Assembly (NCBI GenBank): GCA_041490445.1
Contig: JBGPTF010000019.1
Location: forward strand, 4,944-68,943
Reading direction: 5' to 3'
Length of the DNA stretch: 64,000 nt
From: JBGPTF01 sp041490445
Lineage (GTDB): Bacteria > Acidobacteriota > Terriglobia > Acidiferrales > UBA7541
Shown piece after piece: positions 33,092-40,324 of this stretch. How positions within the stretch are numbered: position 1 is the stretch's first letter; every line of letters begins with the position of its first letter. The notes below the pieces were generated by a model. It had not been told where the DNA came from. It did not search any database and saw nothing but the letters and a program-made list of their open reading frames with translations. A program made the position numbers and the translations under genes.

Positions 33092-33898
33092 ATGAAAGAA
33101 TTGAAACGCGCGCCGCGGCTACGCATCGTCTCGCTTGCGCCAAGCGTCACTTCCATTCTCACCGGGATCGGCGCCCGGCGGCAGCTCGTCGGCGTCAGTA
33201 AGTGGTGCGCCGAGGTCGCCGAGGTGGGGCGTCTCCCGCGTCTGGGCGATTGCTGGGCAATGGACATCGAGCCGCTGCGTCGCCTGAAGGCGGACATCGT
33301 CATCGGTTCCGTGCCGTTCAAGCCGGAAGTTGTCGCGAAGATTCTCGAGTTGCCGGTCGTCTTCATCGCCTCGAATCCGCGTTCACTCGCCGGCATCGAA
33401 AAAGAAATTCGGGTGCTCGGCGGGCTCGTGGGACGCGCGAGCCAAGCGGAAGACCTTGTTCGCAGGATGCGCCGGGGCTTCTCGCTGGTCGCCCGCCGCG
33501 CGCGCCGCGCGCGCCGCGCGCGTTCGCGGCCCCGCGTGTATTGCGAGGCGTGGCCCAATCCGCGAATCACTTCCCCGCCCTGGGTCCAGGAACTCGTGGA
33601 GTTCGCCGGCGGCAGATTCGTCTTGCCCGCCGGCCAGCGCGTGAACGATGAAGATGTTGCGCGCGCCAGGCCTGACGTGATCATCCTTGCCTGGACCGCA
33701 ACCGGCGACCGGGCGAAGCCAGACCAAGCCTTGCAAAATCCAGCTTGGAAAAACCTGCCCGCGGTGAAGAATCGGCGCGTCGTCGTGATTCGCGATGAAC
33801 TGCTTAACACGCCGGGCCCGCCGCTCGTGCGGGGCGCCGAGGCTCTGTTGGCCGCCCTTCACCCCGAATTGACGGCGCGCGGGGAAAAATCTCCGTGA
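33092..33898 (+). CDS. BtuF-like cobalamin/metal-chelate-binding protein without signal peptide
   Basis: A 268-residue helical-backbone metal-receptor-type protein. The N-terminal lobe contains RIVSLAPSVTSILTGIGA and GVSKWC; the C-terminal lobe has PPWVQELVEFAGGRFVLP and ARPDVIILAWT. BtuF homologues bind vitamin B12 in the periplasm, but no signal peptide is visible here, so the protein may be cytoplasmic or use a later undetected start. A 9-bp tandem repeat (33494-33520) encodes (RRA)3 in the inter-lobe helix. No btuCD genes are nearby. Confidence 0.8.
   Translation: MKELKRAPRLRIVSLAPSVTSILTGIGARRQLVGVSKWCAEVAEVGRLPRLGDCWAMDIEPLRRLKADIVIGSVPFKPEVVAKILELPVVFIASNPRSLAGIEKEIRVLGGLVGRASQAEDLVRRMRRGFSLVARRARRARRARSRPRVYCEAWPNPRITSPPWVQELVEFAGGRFVLPAGQRVNDEDVARARPDVIILAWTATGDRAKPDQALQNPAWKNLPAVKNRRVVVIRDELLNTPGPPLVRGAEALLAALHPELTARGEKSP
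33494..33520 (+). repeat. 9-bp tandem repeat in coding sequence
   Basis: Three exact copies of CGCCGCGCG, followed by a diverged fourth. In frame they encode Arg-Arg-Ala units. Copy number could vary by slippage without shifting the frame. Confidence 0.8.
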
Positions 33899-33926
33899 AA
33901 CTTACACCCCAAAGAGTGGCACGCTC

Positions 33927-34331
33927 GTGCTGACCGTTGTTGCAGCGCTGATCGAAAGCGAAGGGAAGCTGCTCGTCTGCCAGCGGCGGCGCGGAGACTC
34001 GTTCGCGCTGCAATGGGAATTCCCGGGCGGCAAGATGCAGCCCGGCGAAACGCCTGCGCAGGCGCTGGCGCGCGAGCTCGAAGAAGAGCTTGGCGCGGCG
34101 GCGGAGATCGGCGCGGAGGTTTTTCGGACTCGCCACCGCTACCGGGAACTGGCCGGTGAAATCGAGCTGATTTTTCTGCAGGCGCGCGTCGATCCCGCCG
34201 CGGTGCGCAATCTGGCGTTCGAGCAAATGCTGTGGGCCGAGCGCGGTGCGCTTCCCGCGCTCAATTTCCTTCCGGCCGACCGCGAAATGATCGCGAAGCT
34301 GGTGAGCGGCGCGCTGCGGCTCCCTTCATAG
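33927..34331 (+). CDS. Nudix hydrolase, MutT-like
   Basis: A 134-residue Nudix protein from GTG 33927. The Nudix box runs from GGKMQPGETPAQALAREL to EEELGA (G-x5-E-x7-R-E-x2-E-E-x-G), and the N-terminus VVAALIESEGKLLVCQRR is typical of MutT/NUDT1-like sanitising enzymes that hydrolyse oxidised nucleotides. It begins 28 bp after the BtuF-like gene and may be co-transcribed. Confidence 0.9.
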   Translation: MLTVVAALIESEGKLLVCQRRRGDSFALQWEFPGGKMQPGETPAQALARELEEELGAAAEIGAEVFRTRHRYRELAGEIELIFLQARVDPAAVRNLAFEQMLWAERGALPALNFLPADREMIAKLVSGALRLPS

Positions 34332-34351
34332 CTGACGGAATGATTCCGCGG

Positions 34352-35083
34352 CTAGGTCAGGATGCGGCCGCCATCCACGACGAGGATTTGTCCGGTAATG
34401 AACTCCGATTGAGCGAGGAAGGAGACGGCCTCGGCGATGTCGTCGCCCTTCCCGGTCTTCGCGAGGGGCGCGCGGCGGATGTAAGCCTCGTCCGGCGCCT
34501 CGCCGGGGAATTGAATTGTGCCCGGGGCCACGCCGTTCACGCGGATTTTGGGCGCGAGGGCGCGCGCCAGGCAGCGCGTCAGCATGATCGCCCCCGCCTT
34601 CGAGACGCAGTAGTGCATGTACGCCGGCCAGGGCAGCAAACCGCCAAGCGAAGTGATGTTCACGATGTGCGCGCTTTCCTGCCGGCGCAGCAGAGGGGCT
34701 GCCGCCTGCGCGCAGAAGAACTGCGATTTTAAGTTCGCGCCGAGGATGCTGTCCCATTGTTCTTCCGTGAGTTCGTCGAATTTCGCGGGGAAAAACATCC
34801 CGGCATTGTTCACAAGAATGTCCAGCCGCCCGAATTCCCGCTCGACGGCCGTGAACATCTTCACCACCTCGTCGCGGCGCGTCACGTCGGTCTGCCATGC
34901 CAATCCTCGCCGGCCGAGTTTCTGGATTTCGGCGACAACTTCATTTGCCTCGGGCTTCGACCGGGCGTAATTCACAACGACGTCGGCGCCTTCGACGGCC
35001 AGCTTCAGGGCGATACTGCGGCCGATGCGCTTCGCTGCGCCCGTCACCAGCGCGACTTTCCCTCTGAATGGCTGCTCCGCCAT
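34352..35083 (-). CDS. Short-chain dehydrogenase/reductase
   Basis: A 243-residue classical SDR from ATG 35083, which has a GGAGGGAGG ribosome-binding site. The cofactor loop is TGAAKRIGRSIA, a form seen in pteridine reductases and dihydromonapterin reductase (FolM) as well as in acyl-carrier reductases. The NNAG motif, the catalytic Ser in ITSLGG and Y-x3-K (YCVSK) are all present. The substrate cannot be decided. The C-terminus (GQILVVDGG) is normal. Confidence 0.88.
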   Translation of the reverse strand: MAEQPFRGKVALVTGAAKRIGRSIALKLAVEGADVVVNYARSKPEANEVVAEIQKLGRRGLAWQTDVTRRDEVVKMFTAVEREFGRLDILVNNAGMFFPAKFDELTEEQWDSILGANLKSQFFCAQAAAPLLRRQESAHIVNITSLGGLLPWPAYMHYCVSKAGAIMLTRCLARALAPKIRVNGVAPGTIQFPGEAPDEAYIRRAPLAKTGKGDDIAEAVSFLAQSEFITGQILVVDGGRILT

Positions 35084-35232
35084 GCCTCCCTCCCCGATGA
35101 GAAGACCCAAACCATAACACCCGAAGCGCGGCTGTCAACTCGCTCCGTGAGTTGCTGGCGTCCTCGTTAGGGATTTAATCTATTTACGGCGGAACGTCAG
35201 GTGCTAGGGTGGCGTAAGGAGGACCATCTAGA

Positions 35233-35832
35233 ATGCCCCATACTTATATTGACCACCCAGTTCACGATCGGCTTTACTTCGCGGAGCGCCGGTTGAATGA
35301 CCTTCGCGCCCTCAACAAGGGCAATATCGGCGGCGCTCGCCATCGCGAGCGGCAACCGCTGTTGCAGGAGTTCTTCTTCCACTTGTGCGGAGCCATTGAT
35401 TTCTTGGCGCAGGAGGTAAACAACATCCGGAAGCTCGGCCTGGATCGGGAGGAAGTCGATGTTCGAGAAGTTTGCCAGAGGCTTGCTCCAGCGGATCCAA
35501 TCAAATCCTTCCTTGATCAACTTCACCCACGCACTTGGAAGAAAGACCTTCCGGATGACCCATATTCTGAGGAGGGATCACACTTCCGGATCATCCTCTT
35601 CCGAAACTTTGTTTCGCACACACAACACAGTCCTTTGAGCATACAGGTTTATGTGGGTAGCTCTCGTGCTTCATCGGCTACGCTTTTTCTGGATCCGCGA
35701 CTCCCTCATGTCCCCCAGGATCAGAGAACGCAGTCCAAGCGCGAAGTGCTCGAAGAATTGACATTTTTCCTCGAGTTGGTCACATCCAAATGCAACTTGG
35801 TGTTGAAGGAGCTGGGAATTACCATTCCTTAG
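35233..35832 (+). CDS. Hypothetical soluble protein
   Basis: A 199-residue protein with a GGAGGA ribosome-binding site 9 nt upstream. It is mostly helical (FAERRLNDLRALNKGN, FFFHLCGAIDFLAQEVN, EVLEELTFFLELVTSK), without a signal peptide or catalytic motif. It is less GC-biased than its neighbours, consistent with horizontal origin. Its arrangement resembles helical proteins of unknown function found singly in many genomes. Confidence 0.7.
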   Translation: MPHTYIDHPVHDRLYFAERRLNDLRALNKGNIGGARHRERQPLLQEFFFHLCGAIDFLAQEVNNIRKLGLDREEVDVREVCQRLAPADPIKSFLDQLHPRTWKKDLPDDPYSEEGSHFRIILFRNFVSHTQHSPLSIQVYVGSSRASSATLFLDPRLPHVPQDQRTQSKREVLEELTFFLELVTSKCNLVLKELGITIP

Positions 35833-35920
35833 AAGCGGAACGAGAAAGCAGGTTTCCAAAATAGACCGCCCCATGCTGGAGGATTCCTCAAACTAGGAGA
35901 TTGCTCCTAGATTGCCGGCT

Positions 35921-35949
35921 TTGACGTGGCGCATCAGGCCGCCTAGAAT
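35921..35949 (+). promoter_or_regulatory. Sigma-70-type promoter of the bshB1-like gene
   Basis: TTGACG (35921-35926), 17-bp spacer, TAGAAT (35944-35949), 22 bp before the ATG at 35972. This is among the best matches in the window. Confidence 0.65.
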
Positions 35950-35971
35950 CGGTAGCTTCCACGGAGGCGAA

Positions 35972-36688
35972 ATGAAACTCGATCTGCTGGCAATCGCCGC
36001 GCACCCCGACGACGTTGAGCTGACCTGCGGCGGCACCCTGCTCAAGATGGCGCAGAAGGGCTATCGGACCGGAATCCTCGATCTGACCCGGGGCGAGATG
36101 GGGACGCGAGGCACGCCGGAAATCCGCCTGAAGGAAGCGGCCAAAGCGGCAAAGATACTCGCCGTGAAGGTCCGAAAGAATCTAGGGCTGCCCGACGCCC
36201 GCCTGGCTGCTACCGAAGAGTATAAGCTGGCCATAGCGGCCGTGATTCGCGCCTGGCAGCCTCATACGGTGATTCTCCCCTACTGGGAGGGCAGGCATCC
36301 GGATCATTACACCACGGCCATCCTGGGCTACGAGGGCTGCTTTCTGGCAGGTTTAAAGCGGCTAGCCCTGGCGGGCGAGCCTTTCCGGCCGTTCAAGGTG
36401 TTGTATTCGGCCATGTATCAGGACGTCCGACCCACCTTTGCCGTGGACATCACGGCACAATTCGAAAGGCGCCGGCGCGCGATTCTGGCCTACGCGTCGC
36501 AGTTCAATCCCCCCGTCCGGGAGCGCCGGTCTAAGGTTTCGCTGCCGCTGGACCGCTTTGAGGAGGAGATGAATCTGAGTGTCCGCTACTTTGGCCGGAT
36601 GATCGGAGCGCTCTACGCGGAGCCTTTCGTCGTGAAGGAAATCGCGCAGGTGGACGACGTGGTGAAGATGCCCGTGCGCTCAATCTAG
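35972..36688 (+). CDS. bshB1: PIG-L family deacetylase, BshB1-like
   Basis: A 238-residue LmbE/PIG-L-type zinc deacetylase. The metal motif AAHPDDVELTCGGTL is at residues 8-22 and HPDH at about residue 110, with the typical EAAKAAKIL segment between. BshB1 deacetylates N-acetylglucosaminyl-malate in bacillithiol synthesis. The start has a CGGAGG site. A YfiT-type bacillithiol transferase-like protein is encoded at 8230-8754; bshA and bshC are not in the window. Confidence 0.85.
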   Translation: MKLDLLAIAAHPDDVELTCGGTLLKMAQKGYRTGILDLTRGEMGTRGTPEIRLKEAAKAAKILAVKVRKNLGLPDARLAATEEYKLAIAAVIRAWQPHTVILPYWEGRHPDHYTTAILGYEGCFLAGLKRLALAGEPFRPFKVLYSAMYQDVRPTFAVDITAQFERRRRAILAYASQFNPPVRERRSKVSLPLDRFEEEMNLSVRYFGRMIGALYAEPFVVKEIAQVDDVVKMPVRSI

Positions 36689-36728
36689 CCCCCACTTGGC
36701 TTAAACGTGAGAGTCAACCGGCGCGGCG

Positions 36729-36950
36729 CTAAAACTCGTCGGATAGCTGGGCGAAGTCGAAGCCGGGGAGCGTATGGCCGGACCCGTTTCGCTCGACCCG
36801 GACGCGCAGCGGGGCTTCGTTTTCGGCGCCCGTCTTGCGCAGAACGGCAAACGTCGCCAGGGCCTCGGTATAGACCTTTGTGATCAGATAGGTCTCACCA
36901 CTGTCCGATTTCTTCCAAACCTGGCCGACCTGTATCTTCTTGACTGCCAT
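36729..36950 (-). CDS. Small hypothetical protein
   Basis: A 73-residue protein from ATG 36950. It opens with MAVKKIQVGQVWKKSDSGET, a pattern seen in small beta-rich proteins. No domain name can be given. A strong promoter lies 13 nt upstream and no ribosome-binding site is visible, so it is probably leaderless. A 14-codon longer frame would start inside the promoter and is rejected. Confidence 0.7.
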   Translation of the reverse strand: MAVKKIQVGQVWKKSDSGETYLITKVYTEALATFAVLRKTGAENEAPLRVRVERNGSGHTLPGFDFAQLSDEF

Positions 36951-36963
36951 CGGGGACGCAGTA

Positions 36964-36992
36964 ACTCTAGACAGAATTCCCGAGGGCGTCAA
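36964..36992 (-). promoter_or_regulatory. Sigma-70-type promoter, minus strand
   Basis: TTGACG (36992-36987), 17-bp spacer, TAGAGT (36969-36964), 13 nt upstream of the ATG at 36950. Confidence 0.6.
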
Positions 36993-37117
36993 TGGAACCC
37001 TAGTTTGTCGGAAGGGCGAAGAAACTCTTTTGCCGTTGCATACATCCTAGCCAAAGGAAGGCCGCCCTCTACGGAGGGGTGTATAATCCTTTCCAGGGCA
37101 GGCCGGAGGTGGCGAAC

Positions 37118-38128
37118 ATGAAATCGTGGGCGGCGAGGCTCGGAGCGGTGCTGGTGGCGATCTCCCTGATGATCCCGCCCGGCACGGCGATGGCCCAGGA
37201 GAAAGGCTCGAAGTCGGACGTGGATGCGATCGGGAATCGAAGCGTCGGCAAGGGCCTGAATTTTTATTCCCTGGAAAAAGAGATCGCGCTCGGCAAGCAG
37301 CTCGCGCAGGAAGTGGAGCGCAGCTCGAAGTTTGTGGATGACCCGGTGGTCAACGAATATGTCAACCGGGTCGGACAGAATCTCGTGCGCAACTCGGATG
37401 CCCAGGTTCCCTTCACGATCAAAGTGATTGATTCGGATGCCATCAACGCGTTCGCGCTGCCCGGCGGATTCTTCTACGTGAATAGCGGGCTGATTCTGCA
37501 TGCCGACGAGGAATCCGAATTGGCCGGCGTGATGGCCCATGAAATCGCTCACGTCGCCGCGCGGCACGGCACGAAGAACGCCACCAAGGGCCAACTCGCC
37601 CAGCTCGCCACGATTCCGCTAATCCTGCTTGGCCCGGGCGGCTGGGCCGGCTATGGTATCTACGAGGGCCTGAGCTTCGCCATCCCGCTGACCTTTCTCC
37701 GTTTTTCGCGCGCTGCGGAAGCCGAGGCGGACTACCTTGGCGTGCAGTACATGTACAAGGCGGGCTACGACCCGAACTCGTACGTGACCTTCTTCGAGAA
37801 GGTGCAGGCACAGGAGAAAAAGCGGCCGGGCAGCGTCCCCAAGATCTTCAACACGCACCCGCCCACGCCGGACCGCATCGCGACCACGCAGAAGGAAATC
37901 GCCACGATCCTGCCGGCGCGTAACGAATACATCGTGTCAACGTCGGAATTCGACCTCGTCAAGCGCCGCTTGCAGATGATTCAGGCGGGCGAGAAGGCGC
38001 AACAAAAAGACTCGGACAAACCGACCCTGCGAAAGCGCACCGAAAAGACGGCCAAGGACAAGAAGGGCGGCGACACAACTTCCGGCGACGATGATGATCG
38101 CCCGGTGCTGAAGCGCCGGCCACAGTAA
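37118..38128 (+). CDS. Secreted M48-family metalloprotease
   Basis: A 336-residue exported protease (signal peptide MKSWAARLGAVLVAISLM, cleavage near AMA). The zinc motif HEIAH is in GVMAHEIAHVAARHG at about residues 143-157, with the third ligand Glu expected in AAEAEADYLG. This places it with the BepA/LoiP-type M48 quality-control proteases of the periplasm. The last 50 residues are a Lys/Asp-rich low-complexity tail. TATAAT at 37082-37087 is a -10 candidate. Confidence 0.92.
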   Translation: MKSWAARLGAVLVAISLMIPPGTAMAQEKGSKSDVDAIGNRSVGKGLNFYSLEKEIALGKQLAQEVERSSKFVDDPVVNEYVNRVGQNLVRNSDAQVPFTIKVIDSDAINAFALPGGFFYVNSGLILHADEESELAGVMAHEIAHVAARHGTKNATKGQLAQLATIPLILLGPGGWAGYGIYEGLSFAIPLTFLRFSRAAEAEADYLGVQYMYKAGYDPNSYVTFFEKVQAQEKKRPGSVPKIFNTHPPTPDRIATTQKEIATILPARNEYIVSTSEFDLVKRRLQMIQAGEKAQQKDSDKPTLRKRTEKTAKDKKGGDTTSGDDDDRPVLKRRPQ

Positions 38129-38142
38129 TTGTCCGCTACATC

Positions 38143-38174
38143 AAAAGGGGCGATCTCGAAGGATCGCCCCTTTT
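38143..38174. terminator. Bidirectional rho-independent terminator
   Basis: AAAAGGGGCGATC (38143-38155), loop TCGAAG, GATCGCCCCTTTT (38162-38174). The stem is perfect and has a T tract on both strands, serving the M48 gene and the converging DUF507 gene pair. Confidence 0.9.
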
Positions 38175-38198
38175 TCATTTTCCAAAATTCTTACGCGA

Positions 38199-38495
38199 CT
38201 ATCTTTCCGCCCAAGTGGATGCCACGCCCATGCGCTTCAGTCCCTCCGCATAATACTTGCGGTAGAGGATGTCCCACTCCTCGCTGCCTTCGAGCACTTC
38301 TTTCTTCTGCGAAGCGATTTTCACGCGCACTTCGGTGTCCACTTGCTCTTCCTGCTTCAAAAGAGCCTGAAGGATCTGGACGATTTCCTGGCGGATCGTG
38401 TCCCGGTCTTCGACGAAGAGAACGTCCTCACTCGAAACCAGCACGTTGAGAATGGTGTGGGAAAGGCGAAGCGTCTTCTCGCGGCTCAGGCGCAT
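38199..38495 (-). CDS. DUF507 family protein, second copy
   Basis: A 98-residue helical protein of the DUF507 family (MRLSREKTLRLSHTILNVL, then DRDTIRQEIVQILQALLKQE). Two such genes sit in tandem, separated by 1 bp, and are distinct paralogues rather than a recent duplication. The biochemical role of the family is not known. Confidence 0.88.
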   Translation of the reverse strand: MRLSREKTLRLSHTILNVLVSSEDVLFVEDRDTIRQEIVQILQALLKQEEQVDTEVRVKIASQKKEVLEGSEEWDILYRKYYAEGLKRMGVASTWAER

Positions 38496-38496
38496 T

Positions 38497-38778
38497 TCAG
38501 CGGAGAACCAGTTTCCTTTCCCGGGCGAGTTGGCCCTTCACCTTCTTGTACATCTCCTGGTAGGAAGCGCCGGTGCGCTTCATTTCGTCGGAGTAACGGC
38601 TCAAAATCTCGCGAACCTCTTCGTTCAGGCGCTCTTCGATCGCCAGCTCTTCGGCCATCGCCTGGCGCACACGCTGGGCCACGGCGTCCGCGGCCTTTGT
38701 CTCCACCATCTGGCTGGCGACGAGGCGTTTGACGACTTCTTTCGCCATGTGCGCGACGTAATCGCGTGAAAGCAGCAT
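38497..38778 (-). CDS. DUF507 family protein, first copy
   Basis: A 93-residue DUF507 protein (MLLSRDYVAHMAKEVVKRL; EERLNEEVREILSRYSDEM). It is upstream of and adjacent to the other copy, so the products may form a heterodimer. It starts about 114 bp from the tRNA-Val gene, in the opposite orientation. Confidence 0.88.
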   Translation of the reverse strand: MLLSRDYVAHMAKEVVKRLVASQMVETKAADAVAQRVRQAMAEELAIEERLNEEVREILSRYSDEMKRTGASYQEMYKKVKGQLARERKLVLR

Positions 38779-38857
38779 GCCCCTCTCGCTCTTCGCATCC
38801 TACTGAATCAAATCAGTGTAGCGTTGCGGTGCGAAGAGTGTCAAGGCAAGCGGCGCG

Positions 38858-38886
38858 TTGACGCGTCGCACTCGTTCCGCTAGGAT
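38858..38886 (+). promoter_or_regulatory. Promoter of the tRNA pair
   Basis: TTGACG (38858-38863), 17-bp spacer, TAGGAT (38881-38886), 5 bp before the mature tRNA-Val 5' end. Confidence 0.7.
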
Positions 38887-38891
38887 ACTCT

Positions 38892-38967
38892 GGGCGGTTA
38901 GCTCAGTGGTTAGAGCATCCCGCTTACACCGGGAAGGTCGTGCGTTCGAATCGCACATCGCCCACCA
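38892..38967 (+). tRNA. tRNA-Val(UAC)
   Basis: The 76-nt sequence folds as a cloverleaf: acceptor GGGCGGT/ATCGCCC, D arm GCTC/GAGC, anticodon stem TCCCG/CGGGA with loop CTTACAC (anticodon TAC), T arm GTGCG/CGCAC with TTCGAAT. The 3' CCA is encoded. Confidence 0.97.
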
Positions 38968-38982
38968 TCGAGCATCACCCGC

Positions 38983-39059
38983 GGGGACGTAGTTCAGTTG
39001 GTTAGAACGCTGCCCTGTCACGGCAGAGGTCGCGGGTTCGAATCCCGTCGTCCCCGCCA
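38983..39059 (+). tRNA. tRNA-Asp(GUC)
   Basis: A 77-nt cloverleaf: acceptor GGGGACG/CGTCCCC, anticodon stem CTGCC/GGCAG with loop CTGTCAC (anticodon GTC), T arm CGGG/CCCG with TTCGAAT, discriminator G and encoded CCA. It lies 15 bp after tRNA-Val and is probably co-transcribed. Confidence 0.97.
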
Positions 39060-39265
39060 TTCCTTTCATCCGATTGCAGATTTCCAAATGTCCCCGCGTG
39101 CTGTCTTCCGTCTTTCCGGAGAACACGAGTAACTCGGCCACACGCGCCGCCCGAGTTCGTCCAAGACTCCGACCATGAAAATGGATCGGGCGGGACAACT
39201 TCGTCCCGCCCGGCCACCTGACACGTTGCACGAGTTTTTTCGCGAGGAGGAGACCTTGTCGCAGC

Positions 39266-40060
39266 TTAGCGCGAGACGGCCAGGTTATGTGCGCCGGAGT
39301 AAACGAAACTCACGGTAGCGGCTGACTGCGGAACCCACCACAGACGCCGCACCCACTTGTGGTCGCTGCGGCGCATCCGGCGAGCCAGATAGTCCAGGGC
39401 GCCCGGTCCTATCTGCATCGCGCCGTACAAGGCCGAAGAATGAGCAAAGGGGCGCATCAGAGGATCAGCTTCATAGGAGCCGCCGCGGCTGATGGCGCGG
39501 CGAGTGGACCAGGCGTCAAACGTCGCCGCCGCATGTTGCGCGATCGTCAAGGCAACCCACGAGCGGCTCGAGCGCCGGACTTCCGGCGGGCCAGCCTTGA
39601 AGGGGGGCGTGGGTTCCGCCGGGACGGCAACGTACATTCCCTTGAAAGGTGCACTCGCGGTGTCCGCTATCCCCATGCCCTTGGACGCTGACGCGAGGGG
39701 CTTCTCGCTCGGCCGGCCTTCTGTGGTCTCAACTGACGCGGTTTTGTTCCTGATCGAAAGCGAACTCGCGATCGCAAGAGACGCTTCCAACTTCTGCGCC
39801 GCGGAAGTCTGCATGAGCTTCACATGCGGAAAGGAATGCGTGGCAGGTGCGAGTTCACCCTTCGGCGATGGCTGCACCATCGTTACCTGGATCACCTTGG
39901 GAACGCTCATCACAGCGGAAGCCTGGTGAAAACCGGGAACAGCCAACAGCAGAACCGCTAGTCCGAGAACCATTGTTCCTGTGCTCCTTGTGTGGTTCGA
40001 CAAACTCACCACAAGTCGAGTTGTCGCCTGCACAAGGGAGAAAAGCACGAGGACCGCCAA
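39266..40060 (-). CDS. Hypothetical membrane-associated protein
   Basis: A 264-residue protein. An N-terminal hydrophobic segment (about residues 30-50, MVLGLAVLLLAVPGF) can serve as a signal anchor; an in-frame ATG at that point is an alternative start. A variable, Ser/Ala/Pro-rich linker follows. The last 95 residues (from SWVALTIAQHAAATFDAWS) contain conserved-looking helices with His and Asp and a small hydrophobic stretch near ALYGAMQIGPGALDYL. No known domain was recognised. Confidence 0.7.
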   Translation of the reverse strand: MAVLVLFSLVQATTRLVVSLSNHTRSTGTMVLGLAVLLLAVPGFHQASAVMSVPKVIQVTMVQPSPKGELAPATHSFPHVKLMQTSAAQKLEASLAIASSLSIRNKTASVETTEGRPSEKPLASASKGMGIADTASAPFKGMYVAVPAEPTPPFKAGPPEVRRSSRSWVALTIAQHAAATFDAWSTRRAISRGGSYEADPLMRPFAHSSALYGAMQIGPGALDYLARRMRRSDHKWVRRLWWVPQSAATVSFVYSGAHNLAVSR

Positions 40061-40266
40061 TGGAGTGGTCCCATCTAACTAGCATGTTTACAATATTTTA
40101 TCTAGTTCTAGTCCCCTAGTTGGTAACATTTCCACCCCTGCATTGCCGGGCCTGTGGAAATCTCCTTCCTTCCGAATCCCGACAATTTCCCTTCGGCTGT
40201 CTGCAAACTATCCAATGCGGAGACATTCGGCGCATTAGATGAAAGGATCATTCGCATAAAACCAAA

Positions 40267-40298
40267 AGGGCGCCCCGGTGTTGCCACCGGGGCGCCCT
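40267..40298 (-). terminator. Rho-independent terminator of the TonB-dependent receptor gene
   Basis: AGGGCGCCCCGGTG (40267-40280), loop TTGC, CACCGGGGCGCCCT (40285-40298): a perfect 14-bp stem. On the minus strand it is followed by TTTTGGTTTT. It is 27 bp after the receptor stop. Confidence 0.9.
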
Positions 40299-40324
40299 CT
40301 GATACTTTCGTTCTTGTTCGTCGC

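Noticed and set aside
33494..33529. CRISPR-like tandem units
   Set aside because: The 9-bp units are contiguous with no spacers and are in frame within a gene, so they are a microsatellite.
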